From NCBI GenBank assembly GCA_031256615.1, contig JAIRQG010000149.1, positions 1 to 25,274 on the forward strand: 25,274 bases of DNA, read 5' to 3'. Source of the stretch: Candidatus Methanoplasma sp. GTDB taxonomy: Archaea; Thermoplasmatota; Thermoplasmata; Methanomassiliicoccales; Methanomethylophilaceae. Positions 14,827-22,075 of the stretch are shown piece after piece. Below the pieces are notes generated by a model, which saw only the letters and a program-made list of their open reading frames with translations, ran no database searches and had not been told where the DNA came from. Made by a program: the position numbers and the translations under genes. How positions within the stretch are numbered: position 1 is the first letter of the stretch; the number at the start of each line of letters is the position of its first letter.

Positions 14827-15567
14827 ATGAAAGGAAAACTATACGGGGTTAGTGTAGGTCCGGGCGATCCCGAACTACTGACCCTTAAGGCTAAAAGGAT
14901 CATCGAAGAATGCGACGTCGTTGCGTATCCCGTCAGAGTGACCGGCGAACGCAGCGTTGCGCTTGGCATAATCGGAGGAACCGTTGATGTTTCTCGGAAG
15001 TGCATCCTGGAGCTCGTGTTCCGGATGTCCTCTGATAAAGAGATCAGGGCATTAGATTATGATGATGCAATAGCCAAGCTGACATCCGCGCTTGAAAAGG
15101 GGCATCGCGTATGCATGATAACACTCGGCGATGCGATGGTCTACAGTACATTCATGCGGGTAGGCAAGGAAATTGAGAACAGAGGTTATGAGATAGAAGT
15201 GATCCCCGGAGTGCCGTCATTCTGTGACGGGGCCGCAAGGGCGAAGATACCGCTGATGATAGGCACCGAAGGCCTTGCTGTTGTTTCAGCCGCAGAAGGA
15301 TCGGATTTTTTCCGTACTGCCCTGAATGATTTTGATAATGTTGTGATAATGAAAGCCTACGGCTCAATGGAAAGGATATCTGAGGAAATAGAGAGCCTCG
15401 ACAAGGCCCCGGATGTTTTCGTGGTAAGCAACATCGGCCTCGAAGATCAGTACGTAGGACCTCTGGACAAGAACAGGAAATATGGCTATTTCACCACGAT
15501 CATAGTGAAAAAGACGAATGGAGACCGAGAGGCAGCTTTCAGAACAAGCATAAGCATGGGAGAGTGA
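14827..15567 (+). CDS. cbiL: Cobalt-factor II C20-methyltransferase CbiL
   Basis: SAM-dependent tetrapyrrole methyltransferase of 246 residues that methylates C20 of cobalt-factor II (cobalt-sirohydrochlorin) in the anaerobic cobalamin route. The fold markers are KLYGVSVGPGDPELLTLKA at the N-terminus (SAM-binding GxGPGDxxxLT), the HRVCMITLGDAMVYST loop at about 96-112 and EVIPGVPSFCDGAARAKIPL at about 123-143. These are specific to the CobI/CbiL branch. The cobalt transporter and CbiX-type chelatase in the locus favour CbiL over aerobic CobI. GGTG at 14818-14821 precedes the ATG by five bases. Its stop lies four bases before cbiH. Confidence 0.93.
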   Translation: MKGKLYGVSVGPGDPELLTLKAKRIIEECDVVAYPVRVTGERSVALGIIGGTVDVSRKCILELVFRMSSDKEIRALDYDDAIAKLTSALEKGHRVCMITLGDAMVYSTFMRVGKEIENRGYEIEVIPGVPSFCDGAARAKIPLMIGTEGLAVVSAAEGSDFFRTALNDFDNVVIMKAYGSMERISEEIESLDKAPDVFVVSNIGLEDQYVGPLDKNRKYGYFTTIIVKKTNGDREAAFRTSISMGE

Positions 15568-15571
15568 GGCC

Positions 15572-16306
15572 ATGTCCGGAAAATTATATGTTGTGGGGTT
15601 TGGACCCGGAAGCAAAGAGGACATGACCCTGAGGGCGGTCAATGCGATAGAGGGCGCCGATCTGATCATAGGTTACATAACGTACACGGACCTCCTCAGA
15701 GAATACTTCCCGGACAAAGAATACAAGGCGACCGGTATGATGAAAGAGATCGAGCGCTGCAAGATAGCCATTGAGGAGGCCGAGAAAGGCCAGACGGTCG
15801 CGATGGTAAGCAGCGGAGACTCAGGGATATACGGCATGGCCGGAATAATCTATCAAATGGCGGAAGAGATGAGATCCGATATCGAGATAGAAACGATACC
15901 CGGCGTGACCGCAGCATCATCAGCCGCATCGATACTGGGCGCGCCGTTGATGCACGACCTTGCGATCATAAGCCTCTCTGATCTTATGACCCCTATTGAC
16001 CTGATCATGAAACGCATCGACCGGGCAAGCGAAGGTGATATGATAATCGCTCTGTATAACCCGAAGAGCAAGAAGCGTACAGACCATCTTCAAAAGGCGG
16101 CGGAGATTATTTGCAGATACCGTTCTCCAAATACTCCCGTGGGCATCGTGAGGAACGCCGGCAGAAAAGGTGAAAGCAAGGTCATTACAGAACTGGGCTC
16201 GATGGATTATGATGAAATAGATATGTTCTGCATTGTGATAATCGGCAATAGCCAGACGTATATTTCTAACGGAAGAATGATCACGCCGAGAGGTTATAGA
16301 ATATAA
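15572..16306 (+). CDS. cbiH: Cobalt-factor III / precorrin-3B C17-methyltransferase CbiH
   Basis: SAM-dependent ring-contracting methyltransferase, 244 residues, that methylates C17 of cobalt-factor III in anaerobic cobalamin synthesis. Diagnostic segments are KLYVVGFGPGSKEDMTLRA, IIGYITYTDLL at about 32-42, MVSSGDSGIYGMAG at about 72-85, IPGVTAASSAASILGAPLMHD at about 108-128 and LYNPKSKKRTDHL, all typical of CobJ/CbiH. There is no fused [4Fe-4S] or CbiG-like domain. The start follows cbiL by four bases, with GAGG just upstream. It ends in TAA, 26 bases before the chelatase ATG. Confidence 0.94.
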   Translation: MSGKLYVVGFGPGSKEDMTLRAVNAIEGADLIIGYITYTDLLREYFPDKEYKATGMMKEIERCKIAIEEAEKGQTVAMVSSGDSGIYGMAGIIYQMAEEMRSDIEIETIPGVTAASSAASILGAPLMHDLAIISLSDLMTPIDLIMKRIDRASEGDMIIALYNPKSKKRTDHLQKAAEIICRYRSPNTPVGIVRNAGRKGESKVITELGSMDYDEIDMFCIVIIGNSQTYISNGRMITPRGYRI

Positions 16307-16332
16307 GGGCGCATCAAAGGGTGTTTGAAACA

Positions 16333-17142
16333 ATGAAAACTGATAAAAAGGAATGCGCCACGCCCGGCGATATATTTGTGCTGCTGATCGGACACGGGTC
16401 CAAGTTGCCGTACAACAGAGAAATGGCAGATATGCATGCAAGATTGCTGAGGGATAAAGGGTACAGGGTCTACATGGCGTTCAATGAGATAACTGACCCG
16501 AACATAGAAGATACGATGATGCTTATGATCAAAGACGGAGCCGAAGAGATAGTAGCACTGCCTCTTTTCATCGCGTCCGGTAAGCATACGGAGAAAGAGA
16601 TACCTTTCAAACTTGGGATCCCGGAGGGATACGGGACAGGCAAGTCAACAAGATACGGCAGGGAGGTCACAATCCATTATAATGAACCTTTTGGCGATGA
16701 CCCAGACGTTACACAGGTACTCTTCCAAAGGTTGAAAGAGACAGGCTGTTCCGATGATGCAGGGGTGCTGCTTGTTGCTCACGGTTCCTCGATGAGACAT
16801 AATTCTGACCTTGCGAACGAGACATCCGACCGCCTCAGAGCGGCAGGCATCAGGAACGTGTTCGTGGGTTTCAATGAATACAACGAACCCACGATAGAGG
16901 ATTCATATGCTAAGATAATAGACGCAGGGTGTGATGAGATCGTTGTACTTCCGATGTTTCTTGCTTCGGGCACTCATGTGAGCGAACAGATACCGGAGAA
17001 ACTGGGCATACAGAGAGATCGTAACTTTGGGATCGTCAAAAAAGGAGACAGGAACATAGCCATATACTACGCAGAAACCCTCGGGCTCAATCGAGGTATG
17101 AACGATATCCTGGTTAAAAAGATCCAGAGATCAGGAGTGTAA
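16333..17142 (+). CDS. cbiX: Tandem-domain sirohydrochlorin chelatase (CbiX/CfbA family)
   Basis: Inserts Co2+ (cobalamin route) or possibly Ni2+ (F430 route) into sirohydrochlorin. The 269-residue protein contains two CbiX-type domains, about 14-130 and 143-262. Domain 1 has GHGS (H21) and SGKHTEKEIP (H85); domain 2 has AHGS (H150) and SGTHVSEQIP (H215). The His-His spacings of 64 and 65 equal that of single-domain archaeal CbiX (His10/His74 in the A. fulgidus enzyme), so both sites look complete. Archaeal CbiX/CfbA are usually about 120-140 residues and act as dimers; this is a covalent dimer. No His-rich or iron-sulfur tail as in long bacterial CbiX. I chose the ATG at 16333 (GGTG at 16320-16323 upstream); a GTG at 16321 would add four residues. 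Confidence 0.92.
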   Translation: MKTDKKECATPGDIFVLLIGHGSKLPYNREMADMHARLLRDKGYRVYMAFNEITDPNIEDTMMLMIKDGAEEIVALPLFIASGKHTEKEIPFKLGIPEGYGTGKSTRYGREVTIHYNEPFGDDPDVTQVLFQRLKETGCSDDAGVLLVAHGSSMRHNSDLANETSDRLRAAGIRNVFVGFNEYNEPTIEDSYAKIIDAGCDEIVVLPMFLASGTHVSEQIPEKLGIQRDRNFGIVKKGDRNIAIYYAETLGLNRGMNDILVKKIQRSGV

Positions 17143-17153
17143 TGTTCAGGCAG

Positions 17154-17172
17154 GAACATCTCAGAGATGTTC
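17154..17172. promoter_or_regulatory. 19-bp perfect palindrome before the metal ATPase
   Basis: GAACATCTC-A-GAGATGTTC is a perfect 9-1-9 inverted repeat located 12 bases after the chelatase stop and 40 bases before the ATPase GTG. A further half-site ATGTTC lies at 17142-17147, six bases upstream, so three half-sites are spaced across 31 bases. As RNA it makes an 8-bp stem with a CAG loop, followed by T5 at 17181-17185. It could be a metal-regulator operator for the ATPase or a partial terminator/attenuator between the two genes. It shares no sequence with the ATTGGAT operators. Confidence 0.5.
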
Positions 17173-17211
17173 TCATTCAATTTTTATGAGGTCTGCACAG
17201 GAGGCGTTTGT

Positions 17212-19062
17212 GTGCTGAAAGAAGAAAAACGGAACATTGTTTTTGTTATAATTTCGGCGGCGGCGCTTCTATTAAGTCTGTCCGGTGTCCTGAAAGATCC
17301 GCTGCCCTTTGACATTGCATGGGTGGCTATTGTGCTTTGCGGAGTCCCGATAGTGATAAGCTCCGCGACAGCTTTGATCAAAGAACACAACATCAAAGCC
17401 GATGTATTGGTCTCGATCGCGCTGATAGCGGCCGTCATCATCGGCGAATATTTCGCCGCGGGCGAGGTCGCTTTGATAATGGCGGTCGGCACGCTGCTCG
17501 AAGACGCGACAGCCCGCAAAGCAAGAAAGGGAATAGAGAAACTCATAAAACTTACGCCCAGAACAGCGAGGGTAAAGAGAAACGGCAAGGAAGAGATCAT
17601 CCCGGCAGACGATTTGCGTGTGGACGATGTGATAGTTGTATTCGCCGGCGAAACCATTGCAGTGGACGGGATCATCGTTCTCGGCGAAACATCGGTCGAC
17701 CAGTCGGTCATGATGGGCGAATCCATCCCCGCGGACAAAACCGTTGGCGATGTGGTGATAAGCGGAACGACCAATCTCTTCGGCACCTTTGAGATGCGGT
17801 CGACAAAGATCGGTAAAGACAGTTCGCTGCAAAGGATGATACAGCTTGCAGAAGAGGCGGACGCCAATAAAGCCCCCATTGTCAGGCTGGCGGACCGATG
17901 GGCAACATGGCTTGTTGTTGTAGCGCTCACTGTGGCAGGATTGACATGGATGCTCACCGGCGAATTGGTGCGCGGGGTCACAGTGCTTGTTGTTTTCTGC
18001 CCCTGCGCTTTCATCCTCGCAACGCCTACCGCGGTCATGGCATGCATAGCGAATGTAACGAGATTTGGCATCATTGTACGTTCCGGCGATGCCCTGCAGC
18101 GGTTTTCTCAGATCAGTAATGTTGCATTCGATAAGACGGGTACGCTTACACAAGGGAAGCCGGAAGTAATAGGGGTGAACAGTCTCGATCCCTCGTTTAG
18201 CAACGATGAACTGCTCAGGTTGGCTGCTTTGGCGGAACAGCGTTCCGAGCATCCGTTCGGGAAAGCTGTATTGAAGCATTATCTAAGCCACGGCGGCACA
18301 CCGCAGGAGATACAAGACTTCGTGCTGTCAGCCGGCATGGGGGTCAGCGCAACAGTGGACGGTCACGCCGTCTCCGTCGGAAAAGCAGGTCATATCCGAA
18401 AAGAGAATATCTTCATTTCCGATACAGCATTACATATTGCGAGTGAATATCAAAACAGGGGTGCGACCATTATCTACGTTGGTGTGGACGGCAGACTGGC
18501 GGGAACGATCGCACTCGCGGATGTCTTGCGGAGTACGGCAAAACCCTTGATCGCGGAACTTAAGCGCATCGGCGTGCATCCTATTCTTTTGACAGGGGAC
18601 AACAAAGCAACCGCGCAGTTCATCGCATCCGAGGCAGGCATCGAAGATGTAAGATCGGACATGCTGCCGGAAGATAAGATGAGAGTTATCAAAGAATACA
18701 CAAGTGACGGAAAGAACATATGCATGATAGGCGACGGCATCAATGATTCGCTCGCATTAAGGTCTGCTTATGCAGGGATAGCAATGGGCGGAGTGGGCAG
18801 TGACATTGCCGTTGAAGCCGCGGACGCGGTGCTTGTGAGCGACAATATCGAAAAGATCCCCCACCTTTTCAAAATGGCAAAGAAAACCATGAGCAGGATA
18901 AGTTTCAACATTGCAGCCGCCATGGTTTGGAATGCATTTGCAGTAGCCTTTTCCGTGATGGGCATGCTTAACCCTGTGACCGCAGCATTAGTGCACAATA
19001 TAGGTTCAGTTTTCGTTGTTGTAAGCTCTGTGCTGCTGATCTCTAATAAAGCCGATATGTGA
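17212..19062 (+). CDS. P1B-type heavy-metal transporting ATPase
   Basis: A 616-residue metal-pumping P-type ATPase, normally an exporter. Motifs in order: actuator loop GES at 169-171, metal-site CPC at 263-265 in the membrane, phosphorylated D307 in DKTGTLT, HP at 347-348, TGDN at 461-464, GDGIND at 507-512. The last membrane helices carry WNAFAV, then LNPVTAALVHNIGSV with H595-N596, in place of the Cu-type MxxSS or the Zn/Cd-type Lys/Asp pair, so the metal cannot be assigned. There is no N-terminal CxxC metal-binding domain. The GTG at 17212 was chosen for its AGGAGG seven bases upstream. An ATG at 17167 would add 15 residues including CTGGVC but starts within the palindrome. Position between a metal chelatase and tetrapyrrole genes suggests cobalt or nickel balance, but copper or zinc remain open. 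Confidence 0.9.
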   Translation: MLKEEKRNIVFVIISAAALLLSLSGVLKDPLPFDIAWVAIVLCGVPIVISSATALIKEHNIKADVLVSIALIAAVIIGEYFAAGEVALIMAVGTLLEDATARKARKGIEKLIKLTPRTARVKRNGKEEIIPADDLRVDDVIVVFAGETIAVDGIIVLGETSVDQSVMMGESIPADKTVGDVVISGTTNLFGTFEMRSTKIGKDSSLQRMIQLAEEADANKAPIVRLADRWATWLVVVALTVAGLTWMLTGELVRGVTVLVVFCPCAFILATPTAVMACIANVTRFGIIVRSGDALQRFSQISNVAFDKTGTLTQGKPEVIGVNSLDPSFSNDELLRLAALAEQRSEHPFGKAVLKHYLSHGGTPQEIQDFVLSAGMGVSATVDGHAVSVGKAGHIRKENIFISDTALHIASEYQNRGATIIYVGVDGRLAGTIALADVLRSTAKPLIAELKRIGVHPILLTGDNKATAQFIASEAGIEDVRSDMLPEDKMRVIKEYTSDGKNICMIGDGINDSLALRSAYAGIAMGGVGSDIAVEAADAVLVSDNIEKIPHLFKMAKKTMSRISFNIAAAMVWNAFAVAFSVMGMLNPVTAALVHNIGSVFVVVSSVLLISNKADM

Positions 19063-19139
19063 GAAAACTGCCGCTGAGAAGAGTTTCCGCAATGCTCCGA
19101 CCAGGACGCCAGGTCTGCGGGGAACATTCGCGGCACGCC

Positions 19140-19145
19140 TTTTTT
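19140..19145 (+). terminator. U-tract terminator after the metal ATPase
   Basis: A T6 run about 80 bases after the ATPase stop, preceded by a GC-rich stretch (GCGGCACGCC) and imperfect stem arms CCGCA/TGCGG. Archaeal termination mainly needs a T-run, so this is a likely end for the upstream operon and separates it from the sirC promoter that begins about 20 bases on. Confidence 0.45.
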
Positions 19146-19174
19146 CTTCAAGGTCAAACCATCATTTAAAACTG

Positions 19175-19193
19175 ATTGGATTTATCGTCCAAT
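19175..19193. promoter_or_regulatory. Operator 3 (upstream of sirC-hemA operon)
   Basis: ATTGGAT-TTATC-GTCCAAT, a 7-5-7 inverted repeat with one imperfect pair at the innermost position. It directly follows a TATA-like TTTAAAAC (19165-19172), the same geometry as operator 2 before cbiM. Confidence 0.72.
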
Positions 19194-19219
19194 ATATTAT
19201 TATAAAAGATTAACATTTA

Positions 19220-19238
19220 ATTGGATGGCTAATCCAAT
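19220..19238. promoter_or_regulatory. Operator 4 (at the start of sirC)
   Basis: ATTGGAT-GGCTA-ATCCAAT, a perfect 7-5-7 inverted repeat, 45 bases centre to centre from operator 3. It lies about 13 bases after another TATA-like sequence (TTATAAAAG, 19199-19207), so it would cover the start point of transcription. It contains the earliest possible sirC ATG, one reason to prefer a later start. Confidence 0.75.
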
Positions 19239-19248
19239 GATGATGAAC

Positions 19249-19872
19249 ATGGCAAAAATGATCCCTTTATTTATGTCACCGGAAGACCTGAAGGTGCTTG
19301 TTGTGGGCGGAGGAAAAGTCGCACTTCGGAAATGCATCCACTTTGAGGGCGCAGAGATCACTGTGATCGCTGAAGAGACCGTACCGGGAATTGAGGATGT
19401 GGCCGCATCTGTGATAAGAAAAAGGACAACCTCATTGGAAATACGAGAAATGATGGATGAATTCGACATTGTGGTAGCGGCAACCGATGATATGACCTTG
19501 AACTCAGAGATAAAGGACGAAGCGCTGCGCCTGGGCCTCTTTGTCAATTCTGCGCACGGAGGAGGCAACATCACAATGCCGTCCACCCTAAGAAAGGAAA
19601 ATTACACGGTATCAGTATCGACCGAGGGAAGGCTTCCCGCATTCCCTCCGTATGTGGTAAAAGAGCTAGAGACGTTCCTTGACGGAAGGTTCGACGCCAT
19701 GTTCGATGTGCTGTATGAATCCAGAAAGATGTGTGCGGGGAAAGGGACTCAGGCGGAGCGCGCCGAGTTCCTGAGGAGAGTATCTCTCGACCCGGAAGTG
19801 GGCAGGTTGGTCAAAGCGAAGGATGTGGCATCGGCCATGGAGAGGGTCAGAACAATGGGAGTGCCGCAATGA
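19249..19872 (+). CDS. sirC: Precorrin-2 dehydrogenase (sirohydrochlorin-forming)
   Basis: NAD-dependent enzyme that oxidises precorrin-2 to sirohydrochlorin, the substrate of the chelatase encoded upstream. Of about 207 residues, the N-terminal Rossmann part shows LKVLVVGGGKVALRKC; the middle has FDIVVAATDDMTLNSEI, then LFVNSAHGGGNITMPSTL, as in the N-terminal domain of CysG/Met8 and SirC. A helical dimer tail follows (FPPYVVKELETFLDG). There is no ferrochelatase domain signature, so it is most likely a stand-alone dehydrogenase. Several ATGs precede the domain (19225, 19237, 19240, 19243, 19249, 19258). 19225 lies inside an operator and 19249 gives MAKMIPLF, close to the usual family N-terminus; the exact start is uncertain. 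Head of the tetrapyrrole operon; ends in an ATGA overlap with hemA. Confidence 0.9.
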   Translation: MAKMIPLFMSPEDLKVLVVGGGKVALRKCIHFEGAEITVIAEETVPGIEDVAASVIRKRTTSLEIREMMDEFDIVVAATDDMTLNSEIKDEALRLGLFVNSAHGGGNITMPSTLRKENYTVSVSTEGRLPAFPPYVVKELETFLDGRFDAMFDVLYESRKMCAGKGTQAERAEFLRRVSLDPEVGRLVKAKDVASAMERVRTMGVPQ

Positions 19873-21107
19873 TCATCAGCCTGCATGTAACGCATTCTGA
19901 AGCAGGGGTCGAGGCAATGAGCGGGGTTGCGCAGAAAATGGAATCTAACATTGCCAAATACTTGCAGAATACAACATCCAAGAATGAATATGTGATCCTG
20001 AAAACATGCAACCGTTTCGAGATATATGTGGGAACGGATGATGTTGAACCCGTAAAAAAGGAGTTCGAGTCCTTCATTGAGAACACCGTACCAAATTCAA
20101 AGGAGCAGTGCACGCCCTTCATACGGCAGGAACAGGGGGCGGTCAGACATCTTTTCAGGGTGTCGTGCGGCCTGGACTCTCTCATCGTCGGAGAAGACCA
20201 TATACAGGGACAGATCCGGGATGCATACACTCTGGCAAAAGAAGAGGGACATGTCTCCAAGCATATTTCCAAACTTTTTGACAGGGCCCTTTGGGTCGGT
20301 AAAAGGGTAAGGACAGAGACAAAGATAAGTTCTGGCTCAGTGTCGGTCGGGTCTGCGGCCGTGGAATTGGCGGTGCAGATGACCGGAGGATTGAGAGGCA
20401 AGACCATCACGATCTTCGGTTCAGGGAGCATGGCAGCAGCGATCGGAGAGAATCTTTTGGATAAAGATGTGCAGATAGCCATCGTCTCAGGCCGGACATA
20501 CAACAGAGCTGTTGATCTGGCACATATGTTAGGAGGTACCGCCCTGAGTTTTGAGTGCCTTGCACTGGCGGCCTCAGAGAGCGATGTTCTGTTCGTCGCC
20601 ACTTCTGCCCCGCATATAATAATCACTCCGGAGATGATCCGTTCCACAGGAGAAAGGAACAAGCCGCTGTATATTGTGGATGTGTCTGTTCCAAAGAATG
20701 TGGACGATGCCGTAGGAGATATCTTCGGCGTATCGCTGAAGGGAATGGACGGGCTTCAGGGAGTGGCAGCCGAGAATATACGGAGGAGGAGAGAAGGGAT
20801 CTCCCAGGCTGAGCGCATCGTGGATGAAGAGGTTGCCAGGGTTGACTCCGAGCATTTGGAGGAAAAAGCGGACCATGTTATCGGGGAGATAAGCAGAAAA
20901 GCGGCCATAATAAGAGAAGAAGAGGTCTCCAGAGCAAGATGCAGGGCCGCATATGCTGATATCAATGAGGTGTTCGACGATCTGTCAAGAGCGATCGTTT
21001 CAAAAATACTTGCCGACACTTACAAAAAACTCAGAAGCTCTTCGGCCAATGGAGAAAGCGGCATCATAGATGCCGCGAAAGACCTTTTCGGGCTGGAGGC
21101 GAAATAA
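19869..21107 (+). CDS. hemA: Glutamyl-tRNA reductase
   Basis: NADPH-dependent reduction of glutamyl-tRNA(Glu) to glutamate-1-semialdehyde, the committed step of C5-pathway tetrapyrrole synthesis. The product is 412 residues, a normal length. The catalytic Cys is C47 in LKTCNRFEIY; the substrate-recognition segment FRVSCGLDSLIVGEDHIQGQ follows near residue 97. The NADPH Rossmann motif ITIFGSGSMAAAIGENLL lies near 180, and the C-terminal helical dimerisation region contains RRRREGISQAERIVDEEV. Start at 19869 gives the typical MIISLHVTH N-terminus and a four-base overlap with sirC. An upstream in-frame start at 19731 would lie inside sirC and is rejected. Its TAA shares one base with the hemB ATG. 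Confidence 0.97.
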   Translation: MIISLHVTHSEAGVEAMSGVAQKMESNIAKYLQNTTSKNEYVILKTCNRFEIYVGTDDVEPVKKEFESFIENTVPNSKEQCTPFIRQEQGAVRHLFRVSCGLDSLIVGEDHIQGQIRDAYTLAKEEGHVSKHISKLFDRALWVGKRVRTETKISSGSVSVGSAAVELAVQMTGGLRGKTITIFGSGSMAAAIGENLLDKDVQIAIVSGRTYNRAVDLAHMLGGTALSFECLALAASESDVLFVATSAPHIIITPEMIRSTGERNKPLYIVDVSVPKNVDDAVGDIFGVSLKGMDGLQGVAAENIRRRREGISQAERIVDEEVARVDSEHLEEKADHVIGEISRKAAIIREEEVSRARCRAAYADINEVFDDLSRAIVSKILADTYKKLRSSSANGESGIIDAAKDLFGLEAK

Positions 21108-22075
21108 TGTTCCCGGCGGACAGGATGAGGCGCGTGCGCCTGAACGAAAGAGTAAGAAACATGCTGACAGAGACCAGGCTGCATCCGGATGACCTCGTGC
21201 TTCCGCTGTTCTTTGATGAGACAATTGACAGCGTGAAATACGTTGACTCCATGCCGGGGGTCCCCACATATCCTCTGAGCAAAGCAGAGGAGGTCGCCGA
21301 GAGGCTTCACTCATCGGGGATCAATGCCGTCTTGCTTTTCGGAGTGCCGAAACATAAGGACGGCACAGGCTCCGGCGCGTATTCGGCAGACGGCGTGGTG
21401 CAGAATGCCGTAAGAAAAATACGGTCCTGCTCAGATCTGGTTGTCATCGCAGATCTCTGTATGTGCGAATATACGGACCATGGGCACTGCGGGATAATCA
21501 CTGATGGAAAGGTGGACAATGACGCCACTCTCCCGTACTACGGAAAGATCGCAGGGTCTCTTGCGGAAGCGGGCGCCCACATGGTGGCCCCGAGCGGCAT
21601 GATGGACGGTCAGGTATTGAGCATAAGGGAAGCGCTTGACGACGGTGGTCATGAAGAAGTTTCGATAATGGCGTACAGCGCAAAGTTCTGCAGTTCATTC
21701 TACGGTCCCTTCAGAGATATAGCGCATTCGGCCCCCTCCGCAGGAGGCAGGGAATCTTACCAGATGAATCCTGCAAACGGAAGAGAGGCAATGTCCGAGA
21801 TAATCCTGGACATCCAGGAGGGAGCGGACATCATCATGGTGAAACCGGCGATGCCGTACCTCGATATCATAAGGCAGGCAAGAGATGAATTCAGCGTTCC
21901 AATAGCGGCGTACCAGGTCTCCGGAGAGTATGCAATGATAAAGGCAGCGGCCGCGAACGGATGGATAGACGAGCGCAGAGCAATGATGGAGTCCCTGACA
22001 TCGATAAAAAGGGCCGGTGCCGATATACTGATATCATATTTTGCCGAAGAAGTTGTAAAGGAGCTGCGGCGATGA
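21107..22075 (+). CDS. hemB: Porphobilinogen synthase (delta-aminolevulinate dehydratase), Zn type
   Basis: Condenses two 5-aminolevulinates to porphobilinogen. 322 residues, normal length. The two Schiff-base lysines are K193 (YSAKFCSSFYGPFRD) and K246 (IIMVKPAMPYLD). The metal site C118, C120, C128 in DLCMCEYTDHGHCG is the three-cysteine zinc type. The N-terminal RMRRVRLNERVRNML and the PSGMMDGQV loop are standard. Translationally coupled on both sides: one-base overlap with hemA and four-base overlap with hemL. Confidence 0.97.
   Translation: MFPADRMRRVRLNERVRNMLTETRLHPDDLVLPLFFDETIDSVKYVDSMPGVPTYPLSKAEEVAERLHSSGINAVLLFGVPKHKDGTGSGAYSADGVVQNAVRKIRSCSDLVVIADLCMCEYTDHGHCGIITDGKVDNDATLPYYGKIAGSLAEAGAHMVAPSGMMDGQVLSIREALDDGGHEEVSIMAYSAKFCSSFYGPFRDIAHSAPSAGGRESYQMNPANGREAMSEIILDIQEGADIIMVKPAMPYLDIIRQARDEFSVPIAAYQVSGEYAMIKAAAANGWIDERRAMMESLTSIKRAGADILISYFAEEVVKELRR

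Noticed and set aside
17184..18279. Long minus-strand frames (296 and 335 residues) opposite the metal ATPase
   Set aside because: Their translations are low-complexity Ser/Thr/His/Arg-rich without domains, while the plus strand encodes a full P-type ATPase with every motif. They are antisense shadows of biased codon use.
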